Source of the DNA: Butyrivibrio sp. | GTDB taxonomy: Bacteria > Bacillota > Clostridia > Lachnospirales > Lachnospiraceae | Assembly (NCBI RefSeq): GCF_015056685.1 | Contig: NZ_SVFW01000034.1 | Coordinates: forward strand, 1-44,032 | Length of the DNA: 44,032 bases | Direction of reading: 5' to 3' | Part shown: positions 1 through 9,115 of the stretch, one piece after another | How positions within the stretch are numbered: the first letter of the stretch is position 1 | Layout: each line of letters starts with the position of its first letter | Notes under the pieces: generated by a model | Databases searched by the model: none | The model's input: only the letters and a program-made list of their open reading frames with translations | What the model was told of the DNA's origin: nothing | Position numbers and translations under genes: made by a program

Positions 1-423
1 GTTATTTTCTATAACGCTCAGGATTATCTCAACTTAAGAGTTGGTATGAATCCTGACAATGACAGCGATCCTGTGACCTTTAGTGGTGCGCTTAATGCAG
101 GTATTAAGCTTATCCAGGAGAAGTATCCTTTCATAAGGATTGTGTGTATGTCTTTCCCTATGTGCTATGCCTATGATTCGTCAGGCCAGCTTGTGAGCGG
201 CGACAGATATGATTTTGGAAATGGTAAGCTTACAACTTACCTGCAGTTTATGATTGATGTTTCCGGAGCAACTGGAGTTTCTTTTGTAGATAACTACTAT
301 GGCACGATTCATGAGGACAACAGTTCAACGTGGCTTTTGGACAACGTCCACGTGAATGCTGACTGTAATGCCTACATGGCAGATCACTTTGTGAGAGTCA
401 TCTATCCTGATTACGGTAATTGA
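1..423 (+). CDS. SGNH/GDSL-type hydrolase, C-terminal part (5' truncated by window)
   Basis: The reading frame is open from base 1, so the gene begins before the window and only about 140 C-terminal residues are visible. The end has the D-x-x-H block of SGNH hydrolases (LLDNVHVNADC), where Asp and His complete the catalytic triad. The Ser block and the Gly/Asn blocks would lie upstream. Members are esterases or deacetylases of sugars, and the position before membrane glycosyltransferases suggests action on a surface polysaccharide (inference). The next gene starts 8 bases after the stop, so it is probably the first visible member of an operon. Without the N-terminus, secretion and the catalytic Ser cannot be checked. 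Confidence 0.6.
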   Translation, partial: VIFYNAQDYLNLRVGMNPDNDSDPVTFSGALNAGIKLIQEKYPFIRIVCMSFPMCYAYDSSGQLVSGDRYDFGNGKLTTYLQFMIDVSGATGVSFVDNYYGTIHEDNSSTWLLDNVHVNADCNAYMADHFVRVIYPDYGN

Positions 424-431
424 GAGGTTTT

Positions 432-803
432 ATGAAAAAGAGAATTGGTTTAGCAGATATTTTGCTGCTCCAGAGTGCAGTAGTTGTTTATTCTCTGTCT
501 ACTGTGGCAGCCAATCTGGCTTCAAAATATGAATTTTTATCAGCCGGATACATTTTGTTTTTTGGACTTGAGTTTGTGATATTGGCAGCCTACGCACTTA
601 TCTGGCAGCAGATGATAAAAAGGTTCCAGCTATCAGTAGCCTATGCCAACAAGGCGATGACACTTATGTGGTCGATGCTTTGGAATTTTATAATTTTTAG
701 TCAGGGTATAACTCCATTTAAGGTTGTGGGTGTAGTATTGGTAGTAATCGGAGTTATGATCATGAATACAGGCGCAGTGAAGGGGGAAGGTGAAGATGAT
801 TAA
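432..803 (+). CDS. Half-size SMR/EamA-like membrane protein, first of a pair
   Basis: A 123-residue protein with four hydrophobic segments, the size and topology of small multidrug resistance (SMR) proteins and of ArnE/ArnF-type lipid-linked sugar flippase subunits. The frame could open at a TTG at 420, but the ATG at 432 has GAGAGG 5 bases upstream and is preferred. The last segment (KVVGVVLVVIGVMIMNTG) matches the usual SMR/EamA final helix with the pattern G-V-x-L-x-x-x-G. Its stop overlaps the start of the next, similar gene by 8 bases, so the two are probably co-translated and form a heterodimer. A role in flipping a polyprenyl-linked sugar is inferred from the GT-C genes next to it; drug efflux cannot be excluded. 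Confidence 0.6.
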   Translation: MKKRIGLADILLLQSAVVVYSLSTVAANLASKYEFLSAGYILFFGLEFVILAAYALIWQQMIKRFQLSVAYANKAMTLMWSMLWNFIIFSQGITPFKVVGVVLVVIGVMIMNTGAVKGEGEDD

Positions 804-1140
804 CATTTACTTTTTCCTGATGATAGTATCTGAGTTTATAGCCTCCACTTCACAGATGCTTCTTAAGCAGAGTGCCGGACGTAAGTATTCTTCTTTTATC
901 AGAGAGTATTTAAATGGACTTGTAATTGGCGGATATGGACTCTTGGTTTTATCCATGATCATTTCCATATTTTGTTATGATGGACTTGGATATATGGGGG
1001 TAGTAGTAATGGAGCCTGTGGGCTATATTATTGTTATGTTCATGTCCAGATTTTTCTTTAGAGAAAAGATCACGAACAGAAAACTTTTAGGAATGCTGTT
1101 TATTATTGCCGGAATAGCTGTTTTCTACGCATTGGGGTGA
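796..1140 (+). CDS. Half-size SMR/EamA-like membrane protein, second of a pair
   Basis: A 114-residue protein with four hydrophobic segments. It begins with a short segment containing Glu (MIVSEFIASTSQMLLKQSA), the place where SMR-family proteins have a functional acidic residue and the S-x-x-x-L-K-x-S-x-G pattern. It ends LGMLFIIAGIAVFYALG. An alternative GTG at 790 lies inside the Shine-Dalgarno region AGGGGGAAGG, so ATG 796 is chosen. It overlaps the preceding gene and is followed after 4 bases by a GT-C-like gene. Paired unequal SMR genes normally form one antiparallel heterodimer. Substrate is unknown; a lipid-phosphate sugar is the best guess from context. Confidence 0.6.
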   Translation: MINIYFFLMIVSEFIASTSQMLLKQSAGRKYSSFIREYLNGLVIGGYGLLVLSMIISIFCYDGLGYMGVVVMEPVGYIIVMFMSRFFFREKITNRKLLGMLFIIAGIAVFYALG

Positions 1141-1144
1141 AAAA

Positions 1145-2791
1145 TTGAAAGCGAAGCAAAAGTTAGAGGTAAACAATATAATCGCAAGGATTATCACAGT
1201 CATAATGGCTGTGGTAGTTCTTGCGCTTTTATTTGTATTTATCAGTGCAAATATTTTCCATTACACAGCCAGGATGGAAGCGGATATTGCGTCAGAGACT
1301 CTTTTGGGGACAGTGATATATGACAACGGTTTTGTTCAGCCATCAACCTGGTATGCTTCGACTACAGTGAGGGTCATATCCGTACCTAATCTTGCTGCAT
1401 TTATTTATCCCCTTGTCTCACAGAATGCCAATCTTGCAGCAGGGATAGCCTGTGTCATAATGATGGTTTTACTTCTTGCGGTTATGATTGTCTACTTCAG
1501 ACAGATAGGCTTTTCCTGGGCTCAGGTTTTGACGAGCCTTGTGATCATCTTGTCTTTTACAAATGCTGCAGATGAGTTTCAGAGAATGCTGTTTTTGTAC
1601 GCTTCATACTATGTAAGTCATGCTATAACGCTGTTTATCATCCTTATTTTTTATAACAAATGGTTAAAAGATAACAAGGTAAGCTGGTGGACTTTGGCAC
1701 TTTCTCTTTTGATAGCTGTTCTCAATGGATTACAGGGAATGCATGCCTGCCTCTTCTGCTATATACCCTTGGTTGTGGTTGAGGTTTTAAGGCGTTTCGT
1801 TTTCTGGATCAGGGAAAAGAAACAGAGTGATCCTTTCATTTTGATATGGACTGCTATTTTATTTGTTGTTTCTTTTGGATGTACCAAGATATTTGCTACC
1901 ACCAACTTCGGAGCGAGCAGAAATATCAGACATGCCTTTGAGAAATTTGTAGGTGAGGTGTGTCCTGTTATTGGAACAACACTTAGTTTCAACAGGTTGC
2001 CAGTCTTAGTCATCCTGGTTCTTGCTGCAGCGCTTGCAGGCTTTGTTATTTACATTTTCAAGCTTGTTAAATATGCAGGTAAGAAGTTTGATGAAGATAT
2101 ATTCCAGAATTATAGGGCTGCTCTGTCAGACTATAAGCTTGATTCCTCTGATAAGACTTACAGATACTGGAGCATGTTGGTATTTCCTTTTGGATTTATT
2201 TTGTGTGTGCTGCTTGAGACCTTTACTACTGCAGATGTGGCAGGGAGATATTTTCTTATGCTTTTGTTTACAGTTGCTACAGGCTTTTCTCTTTTGATCC
2301 ACCAGTTAAAAGAAAAGTTTCAGGACTTTGCTCTTTTGAGAGGAATTATTCTTACAGCATCTCTTTTCGTTGTGGCTTTCTATGGTGCTTTTTCTGCTGT
2401 TGTATTCTATAGTGACCTTGTGATTAATGACTATTCCTATGACACATATGCCTATAAGGCCTATAACTGGATGGCTGAGAATGGCTATACTTACGGTTAT
2501 ACAACATTTGATTATGCCAACTATATTACTGTTATGGGAAACAACACTGTCAAAGTCAGAGCTGTTAATAACATGGCTGAAATGGCCGGCTGCAAGTGGC
2601 TCTCTGACACTACCTGGTATCCGCCTGTTAAATCCCAGGAGGGGGAAACCTGCTATATAGTCTCTGAGGCTATGACTGAGGATTTTAATGTATTTCTTGA
2701 AACCTATGAGCCTGAAATTGTGAATACAGAAGAAGTTGGTAAATTTGTCATCTATGTTCTGGACCACGATTACACCCTGTGGGAGAGGTGA
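1145..2791 (+). CDS. GT-C-like polytopic membrane protein, putative polyprenyl-phosphate-sugar-dependent glycosyltransferase
   Basis: 548 residues, about ten or more hydrophobic segments, then a hydrophilic C-terminal tail of about 110 residues (from the Tyr-rich stretch after position 2430). A first extracytoplasmic loop follows TM1 and holds an acidic motif (MEADIASET), the place where GT-C enzymes carry their catalytic acidic pair. The start is a TTG, 5 bases after GGGGTG; no better ATG is seen upstream. It lies 4 bases after the SMR-like pair, which fits a flippase plus GT-C cassette acting on the outer face of the membrane. The specific family is not recognised, and donor and acceptor are unknown. 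Confidence 0.55.
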   Translation: MKAKQKLEVNNIIARIITVIMAVVVLALLFVFISANIFHYTARMEADIASETLLGTVIYDNGFVQPSTWYASTTVRVISVPNLAAFIYPLVSQNANLAAGIACVIMMVLLLAVMIVYFRQIGFSWAQVLTSLVIILSFTNAADEFQRMLFLYASYYVSHAITLFIILIFYNKWLKDNKVSWWTLALSLLIAVLNGLQGMHACLFCYIPLVVVEVLRRFVFWIREKKQSDPFILIWTAILFVVSFGCTKIFATTNFGASRNIRHAFEKFVGEVCPVIGTTLSFNRLPVLVILVLAAALAGFVIYIFKLVKYAGKKFDEDIFQNYRAALSDYKLDSSDKTYRYWSMLVFPFGFILCVLLETFTTADVAGRYFLMLLFTVATGFSLLIHQLKEKFQDFALLRGIILTASLFVVAFYGAFSAVVFYSDLVINDYSYDTYAYKAYNWMAENGYTYGYTTFDYANYITVMGNNTVKVRAVNNMAEMAGCKWLSDTTWYPPVKSQEGETCYIVSEAMTEDFNVFLETYEPEIVNTEEVGKFVIYVLDHDYTLWER

Positions 2792-2893
2792 CAAAAGGGG
2801 CTTGGTTGATGATGTGATTTATAAATGCTAGAATGTTTTTCGAGGGGATTACTGTTTTATGTGGAGGTATTTGGAAAAAGAGGAGTAATAATA

Positions 2894-4609
2894 ATGATAA
2901 TAACAATGATCAGTTGGGGCTACATCTTTTGTGTAAGCTTTTGCCTTGGATATGCTGTTTTGAAATTGCTGTCCAAAGTGATTCCGATACCGTCTCTTGA
3001 GACACTTGGTATTGCCGGCGTTGTAGTGACCGGACTGGTGAGTATGACTGTATATGCTGAGTATTTCAGCATTTTTTATAAGGTTGGGGGGCTATGTCAT
3101 GGAATAATGTTTATAGCCTTTTTAGCGAGCTTTTTCATATATAGAAAAGAAATAGTGCCTATATTTAAGAATCAGCTTGTTCATGACAACAGATTAAAAT
3201 TTGTCTTGTGTTCTATTATCTTTGTTACTGCGTCTTTCTATTCTTCCCGAGGACAATACCATACAGATACAGGAATTTATCACGCGCAGGCCATACGCCT
3301 GTTAGAGGAGTACGGATGCCTTAAGGGGCTGGGGAATTTCCAGCTTCATTTTGCTTATAATAGTTCATATCTGGCTTTATGCGCATTGTTTACCATGAGC
3401 TTTATTTTGCCGCAGGCTCTACACACCATGACAGGATTTTTTATGGTTCTTTTTACAGGCTACGCAGTAAGCGGGCTTATAAGGTCAAAAGGCCACGGCT
3501 GGAAGGGCTCTGATATGGCCAGGATAGCCATTATCATGTACTCTGTGACTGTATTGGACGGCCTTCAGTCCCCTGCCACTGATTATGGCACCATTTACAT
3601 GATGATGTATATTTTTACAGCCTGGATCGTTCATGCAGAGGAGAAAAAAGATAAATCGGAAGACCTTGCGCTGTACGGGATTCTTTCAGTTTTTGCAATC
3701 TTTACTGTAAGCATGAAGTTGTCTGCAGCTGCTATTGTTTTACTTGCTGTGGTTCCGCTAGCTCTTTTGATCAGGCAAAAGAAGTTTCACCTGATTGTAA
3801 TATATGTTTTGGTTGGATTCTTATCCTTCCTTCCGTTTTTGATTAGGAACGTGATTCTGTCGGGGTATCTGATATATCCTGTTACAGCAATAGATTTATT
3901 TGACGTGGTCTGGAAAATACCTGCTGAGTATGTAAAAGTTGATTCGCAGCAGATAACTGCCTGGGGAAGGGCTCTATATGACATAAGTAAACTTGATCTT
4001 CCACTTGCGGAGTGGCTTCCCATCTGGTGGGGTGGCCAACAGGTTTATGGTAAGTTTCTTATCTTTTCACAGGCTGTTGGAATATGTCTTGTTACTTTCA
4101 TATTCCTAAGAAGGGTTGACAGAAGTCACAGGCTGAGAAATGATATGATAGTTTTCTACATAACGCTTCTTGGAGGCGTTGCTCTGTGGTTTTTGACAGC
4201 TCCATTTATAAGGTATGGTCTTGCATATCTGCTTTTGCTGCCTATGTGCGCTCTGGGTGATTACTTTGGTGAGATGTTTCACAGGTGGCAGATAAGGCTT
4301 TTGACTATAGTATTTGCAGTGGCAGTATTGTTCGGACCATGGACAGTCAATTATATTGGGGATGATATTGAGTTTGTGCAGGATTATACAAAGGATGGAT
4401 ATATATTTTGGCCCATCCCGTTTGAGGATGCGGAAACGGATATCTGTGAAATGGATGGTGTCACGGTGTATAATTCTACAGATGAAGAGGTTAACAGTTA
4501 CAACTACTATCCAAACACCTGCTATCACGATATGATGAACAGGACAGAACTGATTGGAAGTACGATTAAAGAGGGATTTAAGCCAAAGGATGTTACCGAT
4601 GGCGATTAA
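2894..4609 (+). CDS. GT-C-like polytopic membrane protein (LIC_10190-like)
   Basis: 571 residues and many hydrophobic segments. The first large outer loop contains QYHTDTGIYHAQAIR followed by a GLGNFQ and YNSS stretch. I recognise this arrangement from the LIC_10190 group of bacterial membrane proteins, which resemble GT-C glycosyltransferases. The Asp of HTDTG is a good candidate for the catalytic acid. The frame is open from an ATG at 2825, but that has no ribosome binding site. ATG 2894 has AGGAG 8 bases upstream and starts directly at the first hydrophobic segment, so it is preferred. It is separated from the preceding gene by about 100 bases without a clear terminator. Function in surface glycan decoration is inferred. 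Confidence 0.55.
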   Translation: MIITMISWGYIFCVSFCLGYAVLKLLSKVIPIPSLETLGIAGVVVTGLVSMTVYAEYFSIFYKVGGLCHGIMFIAFLASFFIYRKEIVPIFKNQLVHDNRLKFVLCSIIFVTASFYSSRGQYHTDTGIYHAQAIRLLEEYGCLKGLGNFQLHFAYNSSYLALCALFTMSFILPQALHTMTGFFMVLFTGYAVSGLIRSKGHGWKGSDMARIAIIMYSVTVLDGLQSPATDYGTIYMMMYIFTAWIVHAEEKKDKSEDLALYGILSVFAIFTVSMKLSAAAIVLLAVVPLALLIRQKKFHLIVIYVLVGFLSFLPFLIRNVILSGYLIYPVTAIDLFDVVWKIPAEYVKVDSQQITAWGRALYDISKLDLPLAEWLPIWWGGQQVYGKFLIFSQAVGICLVTFIFLRRVDRSHRLRNDMIVFYITLLGGVALWFLTAPFIRYGLAYLLLLPMCALGDYFGEMFHRWQIRLLTIVFAVAVLFGPWTVNYIGDDIEFVQDYTKDGYIFWPIPFEDAETDICEMDGVTVYNSTDEEVNSYNYYPNTCYHDMMNRTELIGSTIKEGFKPKDVTDGD

Positions 4610-4627
4610 AGGGAGAAAAGTTAAGGT

Positions 4628-7534
4628 ATGAGAAGAAGTTCGAAAAGAGGATTGGGGCTCATTGGGAAGAGTTCGCGTACAAGGCGCCATGACGAGGATA
4701 TAGATTACAGAGAGCAGTACGATGATGAGTACGATGATTATCCTGAGGATGACTATGAGGATGATTACAGCGATGTAGAGGATGACGATTACTACGAGGA
4801 TGATCGTGAGTATGATGAATCCGATGATGCGTACGAAAGAGATGAAGATTACAGATCAGATGATCGTAGGGATGATCAGGAATATGAGCGCGAGACAGAC
4901 GGCATAGATGATGACGAATACGACAGAGACTATGACGACGACCGTGATTATTACGAAGATGATTATGAGGATGATGATTCCTACGAAGAAGATGACGAGC
5001 TCTACGAGGGCGACGAGGACTACAGAAATGTAGAAGACATCGATGCCCGTAGGAACTATGAGCACGACGACTACGATGAGGATGATGAAGACTACGACGA
5101 TGTCTATGATGACTATGTGGCTGATTCCAGGCGTAGCAGATATCGTGAAGAAGATAGAAGAGATAATCGCCGTGATAGGGATTATGATGATAGGAAGTCT
5201 GGAAGAGGCAGAGCCCATGATGACTGGCATGAGAATGAGCTTCCAACTTTTCTTAGAATCATCACCGAGTCTTCTGCTGTTGAGAGAATCGCAGCATTGA
5301 TTTTTGTTGTTCTGATTGCCGGAGCTGTGGCTACAGGTGTTTTCTACAAAAAAGCCATGGACAAAAATCATGAGATCAGTTCTTTTGCCAGTGTGGGAGA
5401 GAACTACGGCGAGACTGAGATCGTGGGTGAGAGCGGACTTATTGCAGTGGCAGATGCCCAGAGAGCAAAGCTTGAGGCGGCACAGCTTATTTCTGCGGAC
5501 GAGGAAGCTGAGGAAGAGGAAAATAGTGAGAAAGAGGATGAGAGCGCAACGATCAATGTTTCCATGTCAGTTACCACTATTAAGAGCGATATTAAGATAA
5601 AGTTTACCAATTCCAAGACAGGAAAGCTTATTGCAAGCACTCCTTTTACAGTAACAGTTAAAAATCCTGATGGCAGCAGCGTAACCTATGACGACCACGA
5701 TCAGGACGGAATCATCTATAAAAAAGACCTGACGGCAGGAAAGTACACAGTTACTCCAAATGCTCTTACAGGTGACTATGCAAAGTATAAGGTGGATACG
5801 TCTTCCAAGTCTGTTACTGTTAAGAATACAGTGGAGATGAAGGCCGTTGACGTTACAGGCGAAGTTAAGAAGGAATCTGAAGTCAACGTGGCAAAAGAGG
5901 ACACGGCCGTAGCAGACAAGGTTGAGTCAGCCCTTACTGATACAGTTGAGTGGGTTGAAAGCACCAAGACTGCGGTTGGAGAAGGAACTGACAGCGGAGA
6001 TGGCAGCTATACCTACGAGGCTGTGGATAAGAGCAACATTGTTGATCCTTCCAGCAGTGCAATGAACGGTGTTGGAAGATTCATGTTCCTTGCTTTTGCA
6101 GCTACATCTGAAGAGAATTCTGATAATGATGAAGAGGATAAAGAGTTCAAGGTAAAGTCCTACGATGTTACCCTGAAGATCGGCGAGACCTCCAAGATAG
6201 AGATAACTGATGGACCTTCAGAGTTTAATTATTCTTCATCTGATCCTGATCTTGTAAAGGTTTCTGATGATGGAACAATCACAGCTGTTGGCGAGGGTGT
6301 TGAGTACATTACCATCACAGCCGATGGCTATCAGAAGGAAATTGTAAAGGTTACTGTTAAGAAGGAAGATAGCTCATCAAGTAGCGCAAGCTCAAGCAGT
6401 TCTTCGTCAAGCTCCAGTAGCTCAAGCACCACAGGCAGCAGTTCTTCTGCAGATAAAACTGCACCTATCAGCATTACAAAGGTTACTCTTGTAAAGGGCA
6501 GGACCTTTAAGATTGAGCCTAAAAACTCTGATATATCACTTAAGGTAACTTCTGCAGACACCGGAAAAGTCTCTGTTGATGGCACAACCATAAAGGGTGA
6601 AGATGCCGGAGAGACAACAGTCACTGTAACAGCGGATGGCTATACAGAGGCAAAGGTGACAGTTACTGTAAAGAGCAATTCCGAAAAGCTCCAGACTAAA
6701 GACGGCAAACAGGTTTACATCAAGGACAGCGAAGGCAACTACATAGAGGCCGACTATGGTGACTACTATATTGAATCTGCCTTTTATCTTAGAAATGGTG
6801 CAACTTCTTACAAGTACACCGGATGGCAGACTATCGATGGAAAGACCTACTATTTTGATAAAAACGGCGTTGCTGTGACCGGTGAGCAGGTTATTCAGGG
6901 GGCAAAGTACACCTTTGGAAGCGACGGTGCTATTGCCGGTTCATCCAACGTTATGGGTATCGATGTCAGCAAGTGGAACGGAAATATTGACTGGGCCGCA
7001 GTTAAGAACTCAGGTGTGAACTTTGTTATCATCAGATGTGGTTACAGAGGTTCATCAGAGGGCGCACTTATTGAGGACTCCAAGTTCAAGTCCAACATAA
7101 AAGGTGCTCAGGATGCAGGACTTAAGGTCGGTGTATATTTCTTTTCACAGGCAGTTAATGAAGTTGAGGCCGTTGAGGAAGCTTCAATGGTTATCAGCCT
7201 TATAAAGGGCTACAGCCTTTCATACCCGGTTTACCTGGATATTGAAAAGAGTAACGGCCGTGGCGATGGAATCAGTAATGACCAGAGAACAGCCAATATC
7301 AAGGCTTTCTGCGGAACAATTGCAAATGCCGGTTACTCAGTTGGTGTTTATTCCAATAAGACCTGGTTTACTGAGAAGATGAATGTTTCTCAGCTTAGCA
7401 GCTACAACATCTGGCTTGCCCAGTACAAGTCAGCCATGGAATATTCAGCTTCCAAGGTAAATATGTGGCAGTACACTTCAAAAGGAAAAGTGTCCGGTAT
7501 TTCCGGAAACGTAGATATGAACATCTACTATTAA
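4628..7534 (+). CDS. Membrane-anchored GH25 muramidase with acidic disordered cytoplasmic tail, Big2-like and choline-binding-like repeats
   Basis: 968 residues in clear modules. Residues about 20-200 are almost only Asp, Glu, Tyr and Arg (disordered, cytoplasmic). One membrane segment lies near 222-240. A short acidic region and a beta-sandwich-like domain follow at 285-390. Two bacterial Ig-like (Big2) domains lie near 508-578 and 612-682, split by a Ser-rich linker at 580-605. Choline-binding-type repeats (GWQTIDGKTYYFDKNG) are near 725-770. A GH25 lysozyme domain runs from GIDVSKW at about 776 to the end. The GH25 acidic residues are visible in GIDVS and in YPVYLDIEK. The enzyme should cut the MurNAc-GlcNAc bond in peptidoglycan while tethered to the membrane. 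The flanking GT-C genes and the later LCP gene suggest a role in remodelling wall around a newly attached glycopolymer (inference). Confidence 0.88.
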   Translation: MRRSSKRGLGLIGKSSRTRRHDEDIDYREQYDDEYDDYPEDDYEDDYSDVEDDDYYEDDREYDESDDAYERDEDYRSDDRRDDQEYERETDGIDDDEYDRDYDDDRDYYEDDYEDDDSYEEDDELYEGDEDYRNVEDIDARRNYEHDDYDEDDEDYDDVYDDYVADSRRSRYREEDRRDNRRDRDYDDRKSGRGRAHDDWHENELPTFLRIITESSAVERIAALIFVVLIAGAVATGVFYKKAMDKNHEISSFASVGENYGETEIVGESGLIAVADAQRAKLEAAQLISADEEAEEEENSEKEDESATINVSMSVTTIKSDIKIKFTNSKTGKLIASTPFTVTVKNPDGSSVTYDDHDQDGIIYKKDLTAGKYTVTPNALTGDYAKYKVDTSSKSVTVKNTVEMKAVDVTGEVKKESEVNVAKEDTAVADKVESALTDTVEWVESTKTAVGEGTDSGDGSYTYEAVDKSNIVDPSSSAMNGVGRFMFLAFAATSEENSDNDEEDKEFKVKSYDVTLKIGETSKIEITDGPSEFNYSSSDPDLVKVSDDGTITAVGEGVEYITITADGYQKEIVKVTVKKEDSSSSSASSSSSSSSSSSSSTTGSSSSADKTAPISITKVTLVKGRTFKIEPKNSDISLKVTSADTGKVSVDGTTIKGEDAGETTVTVTADGYTEAKVTVTVKSNSEKLQTKDGKQVYIKDSEGNYIEADYGDYYIESAFYLRNGATSYKYTGWQTIDGKTYYFDKNGVAVTGEQVIQGAKYTFGSDGAIAGSSNVMGIDVSKWNGNIDWAAVKNSGVNFVIIRCGYRGSSEGALIEDSKFKSNIKGAQDAGLKVGVYFFSQAVNEVEAVEEASMVISLIKGYSLSYPVYLDIEKSNGRGDGISNDQRTANIKAFCGTIANAGYSVGVYSNKTWFTEKMNVSQLSSYNIWLAQYKSAMEYSASKVNMWQYTSKGKVSGISGNVDMNIYY

Positions 7535-7545
7535 CAAACGGACGT

Positions 7546-9018
7546 ATGAAAAAAATTTTTTATGATAGAAAATTGATATTTTTATACCTGATCCTCCCAT
7601 TGGCATTTTTCTTGGGATTTGCAGTGTTTGATGGGACAGTATGGTGCGTGGATTCACCAAGTTACGTGAGCATGGATTTCACCAGGGAGCCTGTGTATCC
7701 TCTATTTCTCTTAGGCATCAGGAGAGTTTTTGAGTTTTTTGATTTTGCAGGTCAGATGTACGGGCAGCCTTCATATCTTTTCTGCGCTGTGATCATTCAG
7801 AGCCTTTTGTGGGTCTATGCTACAGCAAGACTTGGCTTTTTTATGTACAGGGTGGCAGGTGACAACACCTATGAGAACAAGGCAAGACTTGTTGGTTTCC
7901 TTGCTGTCTTTTTTCAGATTACTGTGTGCGTTTTGAACCGCTTTGTTGCGGCCAGAGGCTCTATGTATTCAGAGTGTATAATGACTGAGTCTCTTGCAAT
8001 GCCACTGTTTGTGCTCTTTAACATCAGGCTCTTTATGGCACTTAAGGATTACAACAAGCTGAATGTGACTGTATTGTTCTTGCTGTGCGTCCTGATATCA
8101 AGCATCAGAAAGCAGATGCTCATAACTCTTCTTGTTTGGGGATTTGTGTCTTTTGTCATGCATCTTTTGTGGAAAAGAACCAGAGATATCAGGAGATTTG
8201 TGCAAACCTGTATCCTTGTGATCCTTGCAGTTGTCTGCATCAGCGTCGCAGACAGGAGCTATAACTACGTTCTTCGCGGGCATTTTGTGGAGCACACAGG
8301 AAACAGCAAGGGAGCTCTTGATACAGTTCTTTATACTGCAAAGGCTGAGGATGCAGTTTTGTATGAAAAGTATGATAGTTCTGAGGATTATCCAAAGCTT
8401 AGTGCGCTGTACACCAGGATTTATGATACTTTGATCGAGCGGGAGCTTACAATTGACTTTGCTCCATCAGGGTATGAACTTGGTGATGAATCTACGATTT
8501 CCAACTCTGACTGGGTATCCATGGCATCCCACTATGCGGACTGCTACGATGTTATAGGCTTTGACGTTGTGCTCCCCATCTGCGAAGAGTATGTGGCGGA
8601 GCATTTCCCGGAGCTTGATGAGGTGGAAGCTCAGCTAAAAGAGGACGCGGTTGAGAAAGTTCTTTTGACAGAGCTTATGAAAAAAGATATTTCGGGAATA
8701 TTTAAGGGAGAGTCCAAAGCCTTCCTGTATGTATTCAAGGCAAATCTGCTCAAGGCATTTGTCATATCAGTGGCTAACATATCCCCAGGGATTCTTATTA
8801 CAGCATCTTTGGTAATTTACATTTTGTATCTGACTTTGATGTTCAGAATGGGAGTCCTTAGGAAAAAAGAGGATATTCTTTTAATGGCATTCATTGTTAT
8901 CGTAGGAGTGTTTATAAACAGCGTGGTTACGGGCTCTATGATATTCCCACAGCCCAGGTATATGTGCTATTCTATGGGACTCTTCTACTTATTGATGAGT
9001 TGTGGTATACTCCTATGA
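7546..9018 (+). CDS. GT-C-like polytopic membrane protein
   Basis: 490 residues with a cytoplasmic N-terminus (MKKIFYDRK), a first membrane segment, then an outer loop with CVDSPSYVSM, a D-S-x-x-Y arrangement like the first-loop acidic motif of GT-C enzymes. Many hydrophobic segments follow, with one large soluble loop (about residues 255-390), and a hydrophobic end. The frame is open further upstream inside the lysozyme gene, but ATG 7546 is the first start after that gene ends, 11 bases away. Its Shine-Dalgarno is weak (ACGGACG). Third GT-C-like gene of this block. Exact family, donor and acceptor are unknown. Confidence 0.55.
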   Translation: MKKIFYDRKLIFLYLILPLAFFLGFAVFDGTVWCVDSPSYVSMDFTREPVYPLFLLGIRRVFEFFDFAGQMYGQPSYLFCAVIIQSLLWVYATARLGFFMYRVAGDNTYENKARLVGFLAVFFQITVCVLNRFVAARGSMYSECIMTESLAMPLFVLFNIRLFMALKDYNKLNVTVLFLLCVLISSIRKQMLITLLVWGFVSFVMHLLWKRTRDIRRFVQTCILVILAVVCISVADRSYNYVLRGHFVEHTGNSKGALDTVLYTAKAEDAVLYEKYDSSEDYPKLSALYTRIYDTLIERELTIDFAPSGYELGDESTISNSDWVSMASHYADCYDVIGFDVVLPICEEYVAEHFPELDEVEAQLKEDAVEKVLLTELMKKDISGIFKGESKAFLYVFKANLLKAFVISVANISPGILITASLVIYILYLTLMFRMGVLRKKEDILLMAFIVIVGVFINSVVTGSMIFPQPRYMCYSMGLFYLLMSCGILL

Positions 9019-9074
9019 TGAGAATATTTTTGTAGGATTGCGAGAACGAAGTGGAGCAATCCGTCTTATCATAG
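9013..9074 (+). other. Intergenic two-level hairpin with CGAGAACGAA loop motif
   Basis: An outer stem pairs 9013-9023 (CTATGATGAGA) with 9064-9074 (TCTTATCATAG), 11 pairs with one G-U. It encloses an inner 6-pair stem GGATTG (9035-9040) / CAATCC (9057-9062) with loop CGAGAACGAAGTGGAG. The 5' arm overlaps the stop codon of the upstream gene. No T-run follows, so it is not a classical terminator. It may be a processing or regulatory element in front of rfbB. A hairpin with the same first ten loop bases occurs at 43492-43520. Confidence 0.45.
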
Positions 9075-9115
9075 CTAAGTAAATAAAAGAACAAAAGGAA
9101 AACGAGGAAAAATAA

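Noticed and set aside
2306..2794. 162-codon open frame on the minus strand at the end of the first GT-C gene
   Set aside because: No family pattern and no ribosome binding site; the plus-strand frame has membrane segments and continuous coding character.
4700..5200. Possible tandem DNA repeat or CRISPR-like array
   Set aside because: The GAT/GAC/TAC/GAG repeats are irregular, have no fixed unit or spacers, and are explained by acidic low-complexity protein sequence.
4659..5371. Long open frames on the minus strand, one His/Arg-rich and one Ile/Val-rich, opposite the lysozyme tail
   Set aside because: They mirror the GAT/GAC/TAC-rich codons of the acidic tail on the plus strand; the compositions are explained by that bias and no ribosome binding site or family pattern is seen.
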